Shown here: positions 1 to 7,758 of the stretch, piece by piece
Layout of the letters: every line of letters starts with the position of its first letter
How positions within the stretch are numbered: the first letter of the stretch is position 1
NCBI GenBank assembly: GCA_040388375.1
Contig: JAZKBU010000003.1
Span: 62,001 to 126,000 of the forward strand
Reading direction: 5' to 3'
DNA from: Bacteroidota bacterium
GTDB taxonomy: Bacteria > Bacteroidota > Bacteroidia > UKL13-3
DNA length: 64,000 nt
Translations under genes and position numbers: made by a program
The notes under the pieces: model-generated
The model's database searches: none
What the model was told of the DNA's origin: nothing
The model's input: only the letters and a program-made list of their open reading frames with translations

Positions 1-1119
1 ATTTCGAAAACTAACGGTATTATCAGAAATACCTAAGTCTAAATAATGGTTTAGAAAACAAGCAATCTTATCAAAAATTGAATATGCTAAGCGATAAGAT
101 ATTTTAACTTGTTCCATTCTATAGGAATTGTTTGAAGAGTCTAATAAATCATAAATTTTCACATCGTTTTCTGAGAAGTGGTTTTGGTTATTATAAATTC
201 CTTCAAACAGAAAATATCTGGCTGTAGTATATTGTTTCTTAATTTCATTAAACATACTATGGAATGAAGCACCCTTACCTTTTATTATAGTCATTGTTGG
301 GAGCAGTAACGGATCATAATCTGTGAATGTAAAATCACCAATATCGTTTAGAGGATTTAGGAAGAGGAAGTGTTTCAATGCCCAGTTACGATATTGTTTT
401 TCAAGTGGGCTATTGTAGTTATGATTGTGATTTTTAAATTCTTCTTTTTCTAAAAGCCCTGGATATGACTTTTCTATTGGTGTGATGTGTGCTAAGTAAT
501 ATTCTTTTGCTCCTTTTTCTAAAGGCATATCCAAAGCAGTTTTAAGTGTTTTGTGTCCATAACGTAAGAATATATCTTTATGTCCTGAATCAAATATTGT
601 AAAACGAGCATGGTATAACATGCAATGGCCTTTGGCAGCTAATGCAGTTCCAAAATTACTCTGAATGGCGAGTACTTTATTCCAATTGGCAATAGCAGGG
701 ATAAATCGACCCATGTTATCAAGTAGATTGGCTAGATTGGTATGAATTTGCAAAAACTTGCTTTGAGGGTGTTTGGATTCATTGAAAAATAGTGAAGCAT
801 ATCGGAGATTAATTATTTCATTAGCTAAGTCTTCTTGGTCCCATTGCCAGGCATCATCAGTAAGATGTTTATCTGCTCTTAAATCACTAAAGGCAAGACT
901 TAAATAATAGTGAAATAGATATCTATCCTTTTTAAATTTTATTGAAGGGTCAATCGTTTTTGCTAATTCTATAGCTTTATGTGTTCCAGTTCTTACTCCT
1001 ATATCATTGGAGTGTTCAATTAATTTACATAATGTATCAAGAATTTCTTCTTCCGAAATAGTTTCTAACGTATCTAACAATAATAATTGGTTTAATTCGT
1101 CTTGCTTATTTATCGTCAT
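1..1119 (-). CDS. LA2681-type HEPN domain protein (3' end outside window)
   Basis: One uninterrupted frame runs from an ATG at 1119 to the window edge (373 codons, no stop), so the C-terminus is missing. Residues about 124-163 look like a TPR helical repeat. The C-terminal half carries blocks I recognise from LA2681-like HEPN proteins: NPLND near 255, KKQYTTARYFLFEG near 294-307, and YSIFDKIACFLNHYL near 346-360 followed by VSFR. HEPN families are often RNases used in toxin or abortive-infection systems, but the catalytic R-x4-6-H motif is not identifiable in the visible part, so nuclease activity is unproven. It begins 28 bases after the SnoaL-like gene on the same strand and is probably the last gene of that operon. 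The family call is by eye. Confidence 0.68.
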   Translation of the reverse strand, partial: MTINKQDELNQLLLLDTLETISEEEILDTLCKLIEHSNDIGVRTGTHKAIELAKTIDPSIKFKKDRYLFHYYLSLAFSDLRADKHLTDDAWQWDQEDLANEIINLRYASLFFNESKHPQSKFLQIHTNLANLLDNMGRFIPAIANWNKVLAIQSNFGTALAAKGHCMLYHARFTIFDSGHKDIFLRYGHKTLKTALDMPLEKGAKEYYLAHITPIEKSYPGLLEKEEFKNHNHNYNSPLEKQYRNWALKHFLFLNPLNDIGDFTFTDYDPLLLPTMTIIKGKGASFHSMFNEIKKQYTTARYFLFEGIYNNQNHFSENDVKIYDLLDSSNNSYRMEQVKISYRLAYSIFDKIACFLNHYLDLGISDNTVSFRN

Positions 1120-1147
1120 TGATTATTTGTAATTATTGTGATACAAT

Positions 1148-1489
1148 TCAATTAAGGTGAGCACTGATTAAAATTATCAATCCATCATTATTTATTGTAA
1201 AGTTTAAACCACCCGTTTCGTGTCCGAAGTTACCTGTAAAATCAACTTGTGCTTTGGCATTTTTGTTATCAATTACCTCCACAGATTCCAGCTTGGTTAC
1301 TGTTTTGTAACCAACAAAAAAGGTGTCCAGGTATTTACGGACACCTTTTGTATGCTTAAACTTTTCGCCTACGGATACATCATCAATTATAGCATCAGGA
1401 GCAAATAAAGTAAGTGCTGCTGCTACATCAAAAGCATTTGCATGTTTTATGAATTGCTTTATAATTTTAGTGATAGCTGTTTCTTTCAT
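1148..1489 (-). CDS. SnoaL/NTF2-like domain protein
   Basis: A 113-residue protein that is a single NTF2-like alpha+beta barrel: an N-terminal helix (ITKIIKQFIKHANAFDVAAALTLF), then DAIIDD and a C-terminal sheet (AKAQVDFTGNFG). Members are small polyketide-cyclase-like enzymes or ligand-binding proteins and the substrate cannot be read from the sequence. The start overlaps the 3' end of the upstream DUF7079 gene by about 23 bases, which suggests translational coupling. It ends 28 bases before the HEPN gene. No signal peptide is seen, so it is probably cytoplasmic. Confidence 0.7.
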   Translation of the reverse strand: MKETAITKIIKQFIKHANAFDVAAALTLFAPDAIIDDVSVGEKFKHTKGVRKYLDTFFVGYKTVTKLESVEVIDNKNAKAQVDFTGNFGHETGGLNFTINNDGLIILISAHLN

Positions 1490-1862
1490 TTGTTACGTTC
1501 ATTCTTGTTTCAATTTGCTCCCAGTAATCTCTTCTCATAGAGTAGAACAAGCTATTCCAAAATTTACAACTGAGTTTATGTAATACATTATTTCTACGTT
1601 TGTAACGTTTTGTACATTCAGCTACTAACCAGTCTTCGTCAAAACCAGCCCAGCTTCCGGCAGCACTTACAAGGTTTGTTTGAAGAAGCGGAAAGACTTC
1701 CAGTATATCAATTTCCTTTATGTCGTTTATATGAAGACCGGAGTTTTGAAAGATTGATGAAATTCTGTCAAAGTCCTCAGGCGTTAATTGAGTATCTAAG
1801 TAAAACTCAGACAAGGCAATCCAAATTTGCTTTCTGTTCTCCATATCGTGATTGTCCTTCAT
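1467..1862 (-). CDS. DUF7079 family protein
   Basis: The frame is open from 1889, but a start at 1889 would overlap the upstream VOC gene. The ATG at 1862 (MKDNHDMENRK) or at 1844 (MENRKQIW) fits better; the latter has AAGGA about 9 bases upstream. I annotate 1862. The core about 30-75 residues in, with EVFPLLQTNLVSAAGSWAGF, matches my memory of DUF7079, a small family of unknown function. The tail is basic (KRYKRR). It lies 10 bases after the VOC gene and overlaps the SnoaL-like gene, so it is the middle of a compact operon. No function is proposed. Confidence 0.6.
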   Translation of the reverse strand: MKDNHDMENRKQIWIALSEFYLDTQLTPEDFDRISSIFQNSGLHINDIKEIDILEVFPLLQTNLVSAAGSWAGFDEDWLVAECTKRYKRRNNVLHKLSCKFWNSLFYSMRRDYWEQIETRMNVTNERNSYH

Positions 1863-1872
1863 TAATGTTCTG

Positions 1873-2298
1873 TTACTTAGTCTCCACATCAGGTTCCCAC
1901 AACTCTATTTTGTTGCCTTCCGGATCCATGATGTGTACAAACTTTCCGTAATCGTAAGTGGCTATTTCGTCCAATACGGTTACGCCTTTTTCTTTCAGGT
2001 TTTTTACCAAACCTTCAATATTTTGTACATGGTAGTTAATCATAAATTCCTTTTTTGAAGGGGCAAAATAATCACTGCCTGCTTTAAACGGACTCCATTG
2101 CAATTGGTTCACTTCATCGGGCTTATTTAAATTCCTGAATTCGAAAGTGGCACCATAGTCGTTGGTGTCAAGTCCTAAATGAGCCTTATACCAGGCACTT
2201 GTTTCCTTCGGGTTTTCGGTAAAAAAGAAAATGCCTCCAACTCCGGTTACTTTGGGTTCTGTGTTTGAAGACGAGTTTGTGTTTTTTTGTTCTTCCAT
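1873..2298 (-). CDS. VOC (glyoxalase/bleomycin-resistance fold) protein
   Basis: A 141-residue cytoplasmic protein with two beta-alpha-beta-beta-beta modules: VGGIFFFTENPKETSAWY at about 20-37, then FMINYHVQNIEGLVKNLKEKGV and the family-typical ending GKFVHIMDPEGNKIELWEP. Likely metal ligands are the His in the second module and the Glu of KIELWEP. VOC proteins include lyases, dioxygenases and drug-binding proteins; the role here is open. It is the first gene of the four-gene minus-strand cluster that ends with the HEPN protein, 40 bases after the DUF4199 gene. Confidence 0.8.
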   Translation of the reverse strand: MEEQKNTNSSSNTEPKVTGVGGIFFFTENPKETSAWYKAHLGLDTNDYGATFEFRNLNKPDEVNQLQWSPFKAGSDYFAPSKKEFMINYHVQNIEGLVKNLKEKGVTVLDEIATYDYGKFVHIMDPEGNKIELWEPDVETK

Positions 2299-2338
2299 TG
2301 TAATAATTATATAATAGTTGGTCCGATAACTGTAGGGG

Positions 2339-2884
2339 TTATGCCGCTACTACCGGTGTTTTTCTTTTTAAAATCAAAGCACTGATCAGGGTGATTAAAA
2401 TACCTATGGGCAATATTTCAGCATAAGTGTACATGGCAAAGAAAAAGATATTGTGCTTGTAATCGTAATTGGCGGTTTCTATTTCTTTAACAGCCTCATC
2501 AAGCTTTGTACCTGTTACACCGCTTTCATGCAATTGTTTTACCTGCATGGCTGAGTACTTATCTATAAAATCGGGCATAAAGAAATGGAATTCTACTCCC
2601 CAAGTAATTACGTACATGGTAGAGGCAATTAAGCTGATAAAAAGGCCCAGTAAAAATCCTTTACCAAAAGTAATGGTGCCGCCATTTTGCTTGTCGCGGA
2701 AATTTTTAATGCCTACAAAAATAAAGGAGAATGCCACGGCCATGGAAGTAAAACCAATAACCATACTGGTGCTTCCACCATCCATATCGCCACTGCCGCA
2801 CGACATCATTGCCATAGAAATAGCCATAAATGTGCTAACGATTACGCCAGAAATGGCTCCGAATACTAAACTGTTTTTTTTCAT
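2339..2884 (-). CDS. DUF4199 membrane protein
   Basis: 181 residues with four predicted transmembrane segments (about 5-28, 40-60, 73-96, 150-172). A periplasmic or lumenal stretch in the middle contains FIDKYSAMQVKQLHESG. This layout, with a TFGKGFLLGLFISL segment before the third helix, is typical of DUF4199, a Bacteroidota inner-membrane family without known function. Its own promoter is likely: a perfect TAnnTTTG box (TAGTTTTG, minus strand) lies at 2916-2923, 32 bases upstream. Confidence 0.75.
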   Translation of the reverse strand: MKKNSLVFGAISGVIVSTFMAISMAMMSCGSGDMDGGSTSMVIGFTSMAVAFSFIFVGIKNFRDKQNGGTITFGKGFLLGLFISLIASTMYVITWGVEFHFFMPDFIDKYSAMQVKQLHESGVTGTKLDEAVKEIETANYDYKHNIFFFAMYTYAEILPIGILITLISALILKRKTPVVAA

Positions 2885-2915
2885 AATGTTATTTTTTTAA
2901 TAGATTAATAAGCCA

Positions 2916-2923
2916 CAAAACTA
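2916..2923 (-). promoter_or_regulatory. -7 box of DUF4199 gene
   Basis: The minus strand reads TAGTTTTG, a perfect match to the Bacteroidota -7 consensus TAnnTTTG, 32 bases before the start codon at 2884. No clear -33 TTTG is visible, so only half of the promoter is supported. Confidence 0.4.
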
Positions 2924-3004
2924 CCTTCAGTTTGCTGTTTCTGCTTCATACTTTCGGGTGATTTTGCTACTCTATTACACTTTCATACTAAAGTAGTAGT
3001 TGGG

Positions 3005-3484
3005 TTAATCTATGATATTCAGTCGTTTTGCTTTTTCTACTGCTTGTGTTCGTCTTTTTACATCGAGCTTTAAAAATATATTGGACGAATGTGTTTTAAC
3101 CGTATTCAAACTGATAAATAATTTGCCTGCAATTTCCTCATTGCTTAATCCGGTTGCCATTAATTGCAATACATCCAGCTCGCGTTTGCTGATACCCAGA
3201 TTAGCTATTTCCGTTTGGTTAATTTCGGTTGGGTTCGGATTATCTCTATAAACTTCCTTTTCTATAATACGGGTTTCTACTTTTGGTTTGACCAGTTTAA
3301 GCGCTAACCATATACCCAAAACGGTAAACACAATGGCAATGGCACCAATAAAAAAATCGAGGCGGTAATTAAAAACAATAAAATGAGCTTCGAGCCATTG
3401 GAGTAAAAATAACACCATAGCCATGGAAATGCCATAGAGAAAGAATTCTTTATATTTTGTAATTAGTGGGGCTCCTAATTTCAT
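3005..3484 (-). CDS. Membrane-anchored LuxR-type HTH regulator
   Basis: 159 residues. Two hydrophobic segments (about 13-30 and 43-64) are followed by a short linker and a LuxR/GerE helix-turn-helix at about 97-156 (ISKRELDVLQLMATGLSNEEIAGKLFISLNTVKTHSSNIFLKLDV). The DNA-binding domain is expected to face the cytoplasm from a two-helix membrane hairpin. There is no receiver domain. The 120-base gap to the DUF4199 gene with its own -7 box suggests separate transcription, though that gene is a plausible target. The signal sensed is unknown. Confidence 0.8.
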   Translation of the reverse strand: MKLGAPLITKYKEFFLYGISMAMVLFLLQWLEAHFIVFNYRLDFFIGAIAIVFTVLGIWLALKLVKPKVETRIIEKEVYRDNPNPTEINQTEIANLGISKRELDVLQLMATGLSNEEIAGKLFISLNTVKTHSSNIFLKLDVKRRTQAVEKAKRLNIID

Positions 3485-3730
3485 GTTTCAAATACTGTTT
3501 TGTTCCTGTTATGTCAGTTTTACAATAACAGCTCATTTATAAATACACGCAATAATACATAAAAATTTTACTCGTATGTAATCAGGTCCAAAATTGAAAA
3601 GGGAAAAAGTATCCTCTTTTTTAGCTTGTTATAAATGGCTACTACTGGTTATGTAAGTGCCTTTTGTTTTAAATGCTGTAGCGGCTTTTTGTGGCTGTCA
3701 TTTATTCTCTTAATATTATGTTAAACAAAA

Positions 3731-3747
3731 AATAATTCTTAATTATT
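3731..3747. promoter_or_regulatory. Inverted repeat overlapping the arg -33 box
   Basis: AATAATT-ctt-AATTATT is a perfect 7-base inverted repeat with a 3-base spacer. Its right arm overlaps the TTTG -33 element of the arginine operon, a position suited to repression. It is A/T-only and resembles ArgR boxes in composition. No argR gene is in the window, so the binding protein is unknown. Confidence 0.4.
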
Positions 3748-3778
3748 TGCATTTAAAAGATAAAACATCTTACATTTG
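3746..3778 (+). promoter_or_regulatory. Promoter of the arginine operon
   Basis: TTTG at 3746-3749 and TACATTTG at 3771-3778 are separated by 21 bases, fitting the Bacteroidota sigma-A promoter (TTTG, then TAnnTTTG). Transcription would start near 3784, leaving a leader of about 39 bases before the ATG at 3823. Apart from this and the overlapping inverted repeat, I see nothing else in the 338-base gap 3485-3822. Confidence 0.6.
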
Positions 3779-3822
3779 CTGTTAAAATAGATATTTAAAC
3801 TAAAAAAAAGAATAAAAACAGA

Positions 3823-4410
3823 ATGAACAACTTGTCATTTGAGGTATTAAAAGCAAACGACTGTCATATACAATTTGCGCCACAAATAAGTCATGAAATG
3901 GAAATGTCGGCCAGGCAACGTGGCACAGGTATTTCAAAACGTACACCTGCGCAAATCATTCAAAAAATTTTAGATGGCAAAGCTATCATTGCTTTAACCC
4001 ATACCGGAGAGTGGGCAGGGTTTTGTTATATTGAATCGTGGCAAAATGACGAGTATGTTTCCAACTCCGGATTAATAGTAGCCAATCCATTTCGCGAAAA
4101 GGGATTGGCACGAACCATTAAACGGGAAATTTTTAAGTTATCGAAAGTAAAGTTTCCAAACGCTAAGATATTTGGTTTAACAACCAGTTCGGCCGTTATG
4201 AAAATAAATTCAGAAATGGGTTATGAGCCTGTTGTGTATGCTGAAATAACCACCGATGAAAATTTTTGGACTGGTTGTAAAAGCTGTGTGAATTATGAAA
4301 TACTACAAAGCAAAGGCAAAAAGAATTGCCTTTGTACAGCCATGCTTTTTGATCCTTTATTGAAAACAAAGGAAGTTGTTCACGCTTACGCAATGGTTGA
4401 AACAGCATGA
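3823..4410 (+). CDS. GNAT acyltransferase, probable first step of arginine synthesis
   Basis: 195 residues with a GNAT fold. The acyl-CoA-binding motif is FREKGLA at 90-96, preceded by a strand (SGLIVANP). It is the first gene of a full arginine operon that lacks argA and argJ, so it most likely makes N-acylglutamate from glutamate and acyl-CoA. The C-terminal tail carries a CxxC at 152-155 and a CxC at 169-171, which could bind a metal; I recall similar cysteines in the GNAT of Bacteroides arg loci. Whether the acyl group is acetyl or succinyl cannot be read here. The stop overlaps the argG start. Confidence 0.7.
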   Translation: MNNLSFEVLKANDCHIQFAPQISHEMEMSARQRGTGISKRTPAQIIQKILDGKAIIALTHTGEWAGFCYIESWQNDEYVSNSGLIVANPFREKGLARTIKREIFKLSKVKFPNAKIFGLTTSSAVMKINSEMGYEPVVYAEITTDENFWTGCKSCVNYEILQSKGKKNCLCTAMLFDPLLKTKEVVHAYAMVETA

Positions 4411-5606
4411 TGAAAAAGGAAAAAGTAGTATTGGCATTCAGTGGCGGATTAGATACATCGTACTGTGCTGTTTATTTATCGAAAATTAAAAAACTGGAAG
4501 TACATGCCGTAACGGTTAATACAGGCGGTTTTAATACAGATGAGCTGAAGGAAATTGAAAACAGGGCTTTGGCACTTGGTGCAGTATCTTTTACCTGTAT
4601 TGATGAAACCGATCATTTTTATACAAACTGTATTAAGTACCTCATATTTGGAAACGTACTTAAAAATAAAACGTATCCTTTGTCGGTAAGTGCCGAACGC
4701 ATTAACCAAGCCACCGCTATTGCAAAGTATGCCAAAGAAATGGGTGCTGCGTATGTGGCACATGGAAGCACAGGTGCAGGCAATGACCAGGTAAGGTTTG
4801 ATATGATTTTCAATATTCTTATTCCGGGTATTGAAATTATTACACCTATTCGTGATATGAAGTTATCGCGCGGGGAGGAAATACAGTTTTTGAAAACGCA
4901 TGGCGTTGAAATGAATTTTGAGAAAGCAAAATACTCCGTTAATAAAGGTTTGTGGGGTACTTCGGTTGGCGGCATTGAAACATTAACATCGGCAAACTAT
5001 TTACCTGAAGAAGCTTTTCCAACTCCTTTAACACAAGAAACGCCAACTACAGTAACACTAACTTTTAACGAGGGTGAACCGGTGGGTGTAAACGAACAAC
5101 TTTTTAATAACCCCGTTCATGCTATACAATGCTTGCAAGCATTGGCAGCTCCTTATGCTATAGGCAGAGATATTCATGTGGGCGATACCATTATTGGCAT
5201 TAAAGGCAGGGTTGGTTTTGAAGCGGCTGCGCCTTTAATTATTTTAAAAGCGCATTATACTTTAGAGAAACATGTGCTTACCAAATGGCAATTGTTTTTA
5301 AAAGATCAATTGGCTGATTGGTACGGAAACTGGTTACACGAAGGACAGTTTTTAGACCCGGTGATGCGCAATATTGAATCGTTTTTTGAGGGTACGCAAA
5401 AAAAGGTAAATGGAAAAGTTTTTATAACACTGGCACCTTATCGTTTTGTGGTGAATGGCATTGAATCGCCTAATGATTTAATGCAGGCCAAATTTGGCAG
5501 CTATGGCGAAATGAATAATGTATGGAGTGGCGATGATGTAAAAGGTTTTTCAAAAATGTTTGGCAACGCCACGGCTATTTTTCATGAGGTGAATAACAAC
5601 GCATGA
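4407..5606 (+). CDS. argG: Argininosuccinate synthase
   Basis: 399 residues, normal length. The N-terminal PP-loop SGGLDTS (12-18) binds ATP. The enzyme joins citrulline and aspartate with ATP to give argininosuccinate in the cytoplasm. The start is ATGATG overlapping the TGA of the acyltransferase gene, and the 3' end overlaps argC by 4 bases (ATGA), so the three genes are translationally coupled. Sequence such as RINQATAIAKYAKEMGA and GSTGAGNDQVRFD is typical of the family. Confidence 0.93.
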   Translation: MMKKEKVVLAFSGGLDTSYCAVYLSKIKKLEVHAVTVNTGGFNTDELKEIENRALALGAVSFTCIDETDHFYTNCIKYLIFGNVLKNKTYPLSVSAERINQATAIAKYAKEMGAAYVAHGSTGAGNDQVRFDMIFNILIPGIEIITPIRDMKLSRGEEIQFLKTHGVEMNFEKAKYSVNKGLWGTSVGGIETLTSANYLPEEAFPTPLTQETPTTVTLTFNEGEPVGVNEQLFNNPVHAIQCLQALAAPYAIGRDIHVGDTIIGIKGRVGFEAAAPLIILKAHYTLEKHVLTKWQLFLKDQLADWYGNWLHEGQFLDPVMRNIESFFEGTQKKVNGKVFITLAPYRFVVNGIESPNDLMQAKFGSYGEMNNVWSGDDVKGFSKMFGNATAIFHEVNNNA

Positions 5607-6586
5607 AAAAAATAAAGGTTGGCATTGTTGGCGGAGCCGGCTATACAGGGGGTGAGTTGATTCGGTTATTGCTTAATCATACTGATGTAGAAATTGTTTT
5701 TGTGCATAGTAAAAGCAATAGCCCAAAATTTATATATGAAACACATACTGATTTAATTGGTGATACTGATTTAAAATTTTCTGATACTATATCGCAAAAT
5801 ATAGATATGCTTTTTTTATGTGTGGCTCATGGCGAAGCAAAAAAATGGCTTGATGAAAATAAATTAAATGATACCATTAAAATAATTGATTTGAGTGCTG
5901 ATTTTAGAGTGAAAGATATTGCGTTGAAAACCGTTAGTTTGTTTGTATATGGTTTACCTGAATTGAATCGCGATGCAATAAAAGCGGCTCAATTCGTTGC
6001 CAATCCGGGGTGCTTTGCCACTTGTATTCAACTGGCATTGCTTCCCTTGGCAAAGGGTAAATTACTGAAAAATGAAATACATATTTCAGCAACAACAGGT
6101 TCAACCGGTGCAGGCCAGGCATTAAGCACCACATCGCATTTTAGTTGGCGAAACAATAATCTTTCTTTTTATAAGCCATTTGAACACCAGCATTTGAATG
6201 AAATAAATCAAAGCATTTTACAACTGCAAAATGAGTTTGCAAGTACCATTCATTTTATTCCTCAGCGTGGCTCTTTTACCAGAGGAATTTTTGCAAGTTG
6301 TTACCTGGATTGTGATATAAGCATGGAGGAGGCTATTGCTTTATATGAAGATTTTTATGCTGATCATCCTTTTGTGGTTATCAGTAAACAAAACATAGAT
6401 TTAAAACAAGTAGTAAACACCAATAAGTGTTTGTTGTATTTGGAAAAGCATGGCAACAAATTATTGATAGCAAGTGTTATTGATAACCTATTGAAAGGGG
6501 CTTCGGGACAAGCCGTACAAAACATGAACCTGTTGTTTGGATTAGCTGAAACAACGGGTTTAAAATTAAAAGCCACCGCATTTTAA
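5603..6586 (+). CDS. argC: N-acyl-gamma-glutamyl-phosphate reductase
   Basis: 327 residues. The N-terminal Rossmann motif GGAGYTGGEL (10-19) binds NADP and the catalytic cysteine is Cys137 in NPGCFATC. It reduces N-acylglutamyl phosphate to the semialdehyde, the third step of arginine synthesis. Other family landmarks are IIDLSADFR (94-102) and the late FIPQRGSFTRGI segment. It overlaps argG by 4 bases and argD starts 4 bases after its stop. Confidence 0.93.
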   Translation: MKKIKVGIVGGAGYTGGELIRLLLNHTDVEIVFVHSKSNSPKFIYETHTDLIGDTDLKFSDTISQNIDMLFLCVAHGEAKKWLDENKLNDTIKIIDLSADFRVKDIALKTVSLFVYGLPELNRDAIKAAQFVANPGCFATCIQLALLPLAKGKLLKNEIHISATTGSTGAGQALSTTSHFSWRNNNLSFYKPFEHQHLNEINQSILQLQNEFASTIHFIPQRGSFTRGIFASCYLDCDISMEEAIALYEDFYADHPFVVISKQNIDLKQVVNTNKCLLYLEKHGNKLLIASVIDNLLKGASGQAVQNMNLLFGLAETTGLKLKATAF

Positions 6587-6590
6587 AAAC

Positions 6591-7736
6591 ATGAAATTAT
6601 TTAACGTTTATCCACTGTTTGATATTGTTCCTGTAAAGGCTGAAGGCAGTTATATATGGGATGATAAAGGGGAAAGGTATTTAGATTTATATGGTGGACA
6701 TGCTGTTATTTCCATCGGGCATTCCCATCCTTATTATATTGAAAAACTGGCAAGCCAGTTACAGCAAATAGGTTTTTACTCTAACTCAGTAAAAATTCCA
6801 TTGCAAGAAGAACTAGCCCAAAAGTTAGGTGAGCAAAGTGGTTATAACGACTACCATTTTTTTATGTGCAATTCAGGTGCTGAGGCCAATGAAAATGCTT
6901 TTAAGCTGGCATCGTTTCATACAGGTAAAAGAAAAATAATTGCATTCTCCAAATCGTTTCATGGTCGTACATCGGCTGCTGTAGCCGCTACAGATGATAA
7001 GCTGATTATAGCACCGGTAAACGAAACAGATAATGTTATTTTTTGTGAGTGGAATAATGCAGAGGCATTGACTACTATTTTTTTGAATCATGAAATTGCG
7101 GTTGTCATTATTGAAGGAATTCAAGGTGTTGGCGGTGTTAATATTCCTTCGCTTTTGTTTCTGCAAAAAATAAAATCGCTGTGCGAAAAATGGGATGCAT
7201 TAATGATTTGCGATGAAATACAATCGGGTTACGGACGCAGTGGTAAATTTTTTGCGCATCAATATGCTTATGTACAACCCGATATTATAACCATTGCAAA
7301 AGGCATGGGGAATGGTTTTCCTGTGGCGGGTGTATTGATTCATCCAAACATAAAAGCAAAGCATGGCATGTTGGGAACGACCTTTGGAGGTAACTACCTA
7401 GCCTGCGCGGCAGCTATTGCCGTACTTGATGTAATGAAACAGGAAAACTTAATTGAAAATGCGCTCAACATAGGTCAGTATTTATTACAAGAGTTAAAGA
7501 CAATAGCGGGTATTAAAGAAGTAAGAGGTGTTGGACTGATGATTGGCATTGAATTAAACATGCCCTGTGCTGCCATAAGAAATGAACTGTTACTACAATA
7601 TAAAATTTTTACAGGCTCGTCATCAAACAAAAACACATTGCGCATTTTACCTGCACTAAATATTACCAGGCACGAGGCAGATATTTTTTTACAGGCATTT
7701 AAAAAGGTAATACATCAACAACTGGTTAATGCCTGA
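6591..7736 (+). CDS. argD: N-acylornithine aminotransferase (class III, PLP)
   Basis: 381 residues. PLP-binding landmarks are NSGAEANENAFKLA (94-107), the Asp-Glu pair in ICDEIQSGYGRSG (208-209) and Lys237 in IAKGMGNGFPVAG, which should form the Schiff base. It transaminates N-acylglutamate semialdehyde with glutamate to N-acylornithine. It is shorter than many 400-residue relatives but has all the visible motifs. argF' follows after 22 bases. Confidence 0.92.
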   Translation: MKLFNVYPLFDIVPVKAEGSYIWDDKGERYLDLYGGHAVISIGHSHPYYIEKLASQLQQIGFYSNSVKIPLQEELAQKLGEQSGYNDYHFFMCNSGAEANENAFKLASFHTGKRKIIAFSKSFHGRTSAAVAATDDKLIIAPVNETDNVIFCEWNNAEALTTIFLNHEIAVVIIEGIQGVGGVNIPSLLFLQKIKSLCEKWDALMICDEIQSGYGRSGKFFAHQYAYVQPDIITIAKGMGNGFPVAGVLIHPNIKAKHGMLGTTFGGNYLACAAAIAVLDVMKQENLIENALNIGQYLLQELKTIAGIKEVRGVGLMIGIELNMPCAAIRNELLLQYKIFTGSSSNKNTLRILPALNITRHEADIFLQAFKKVIHQQLVNA

Positions 7737-7758
7737 TAATAAAATAAGAATTGAATAA

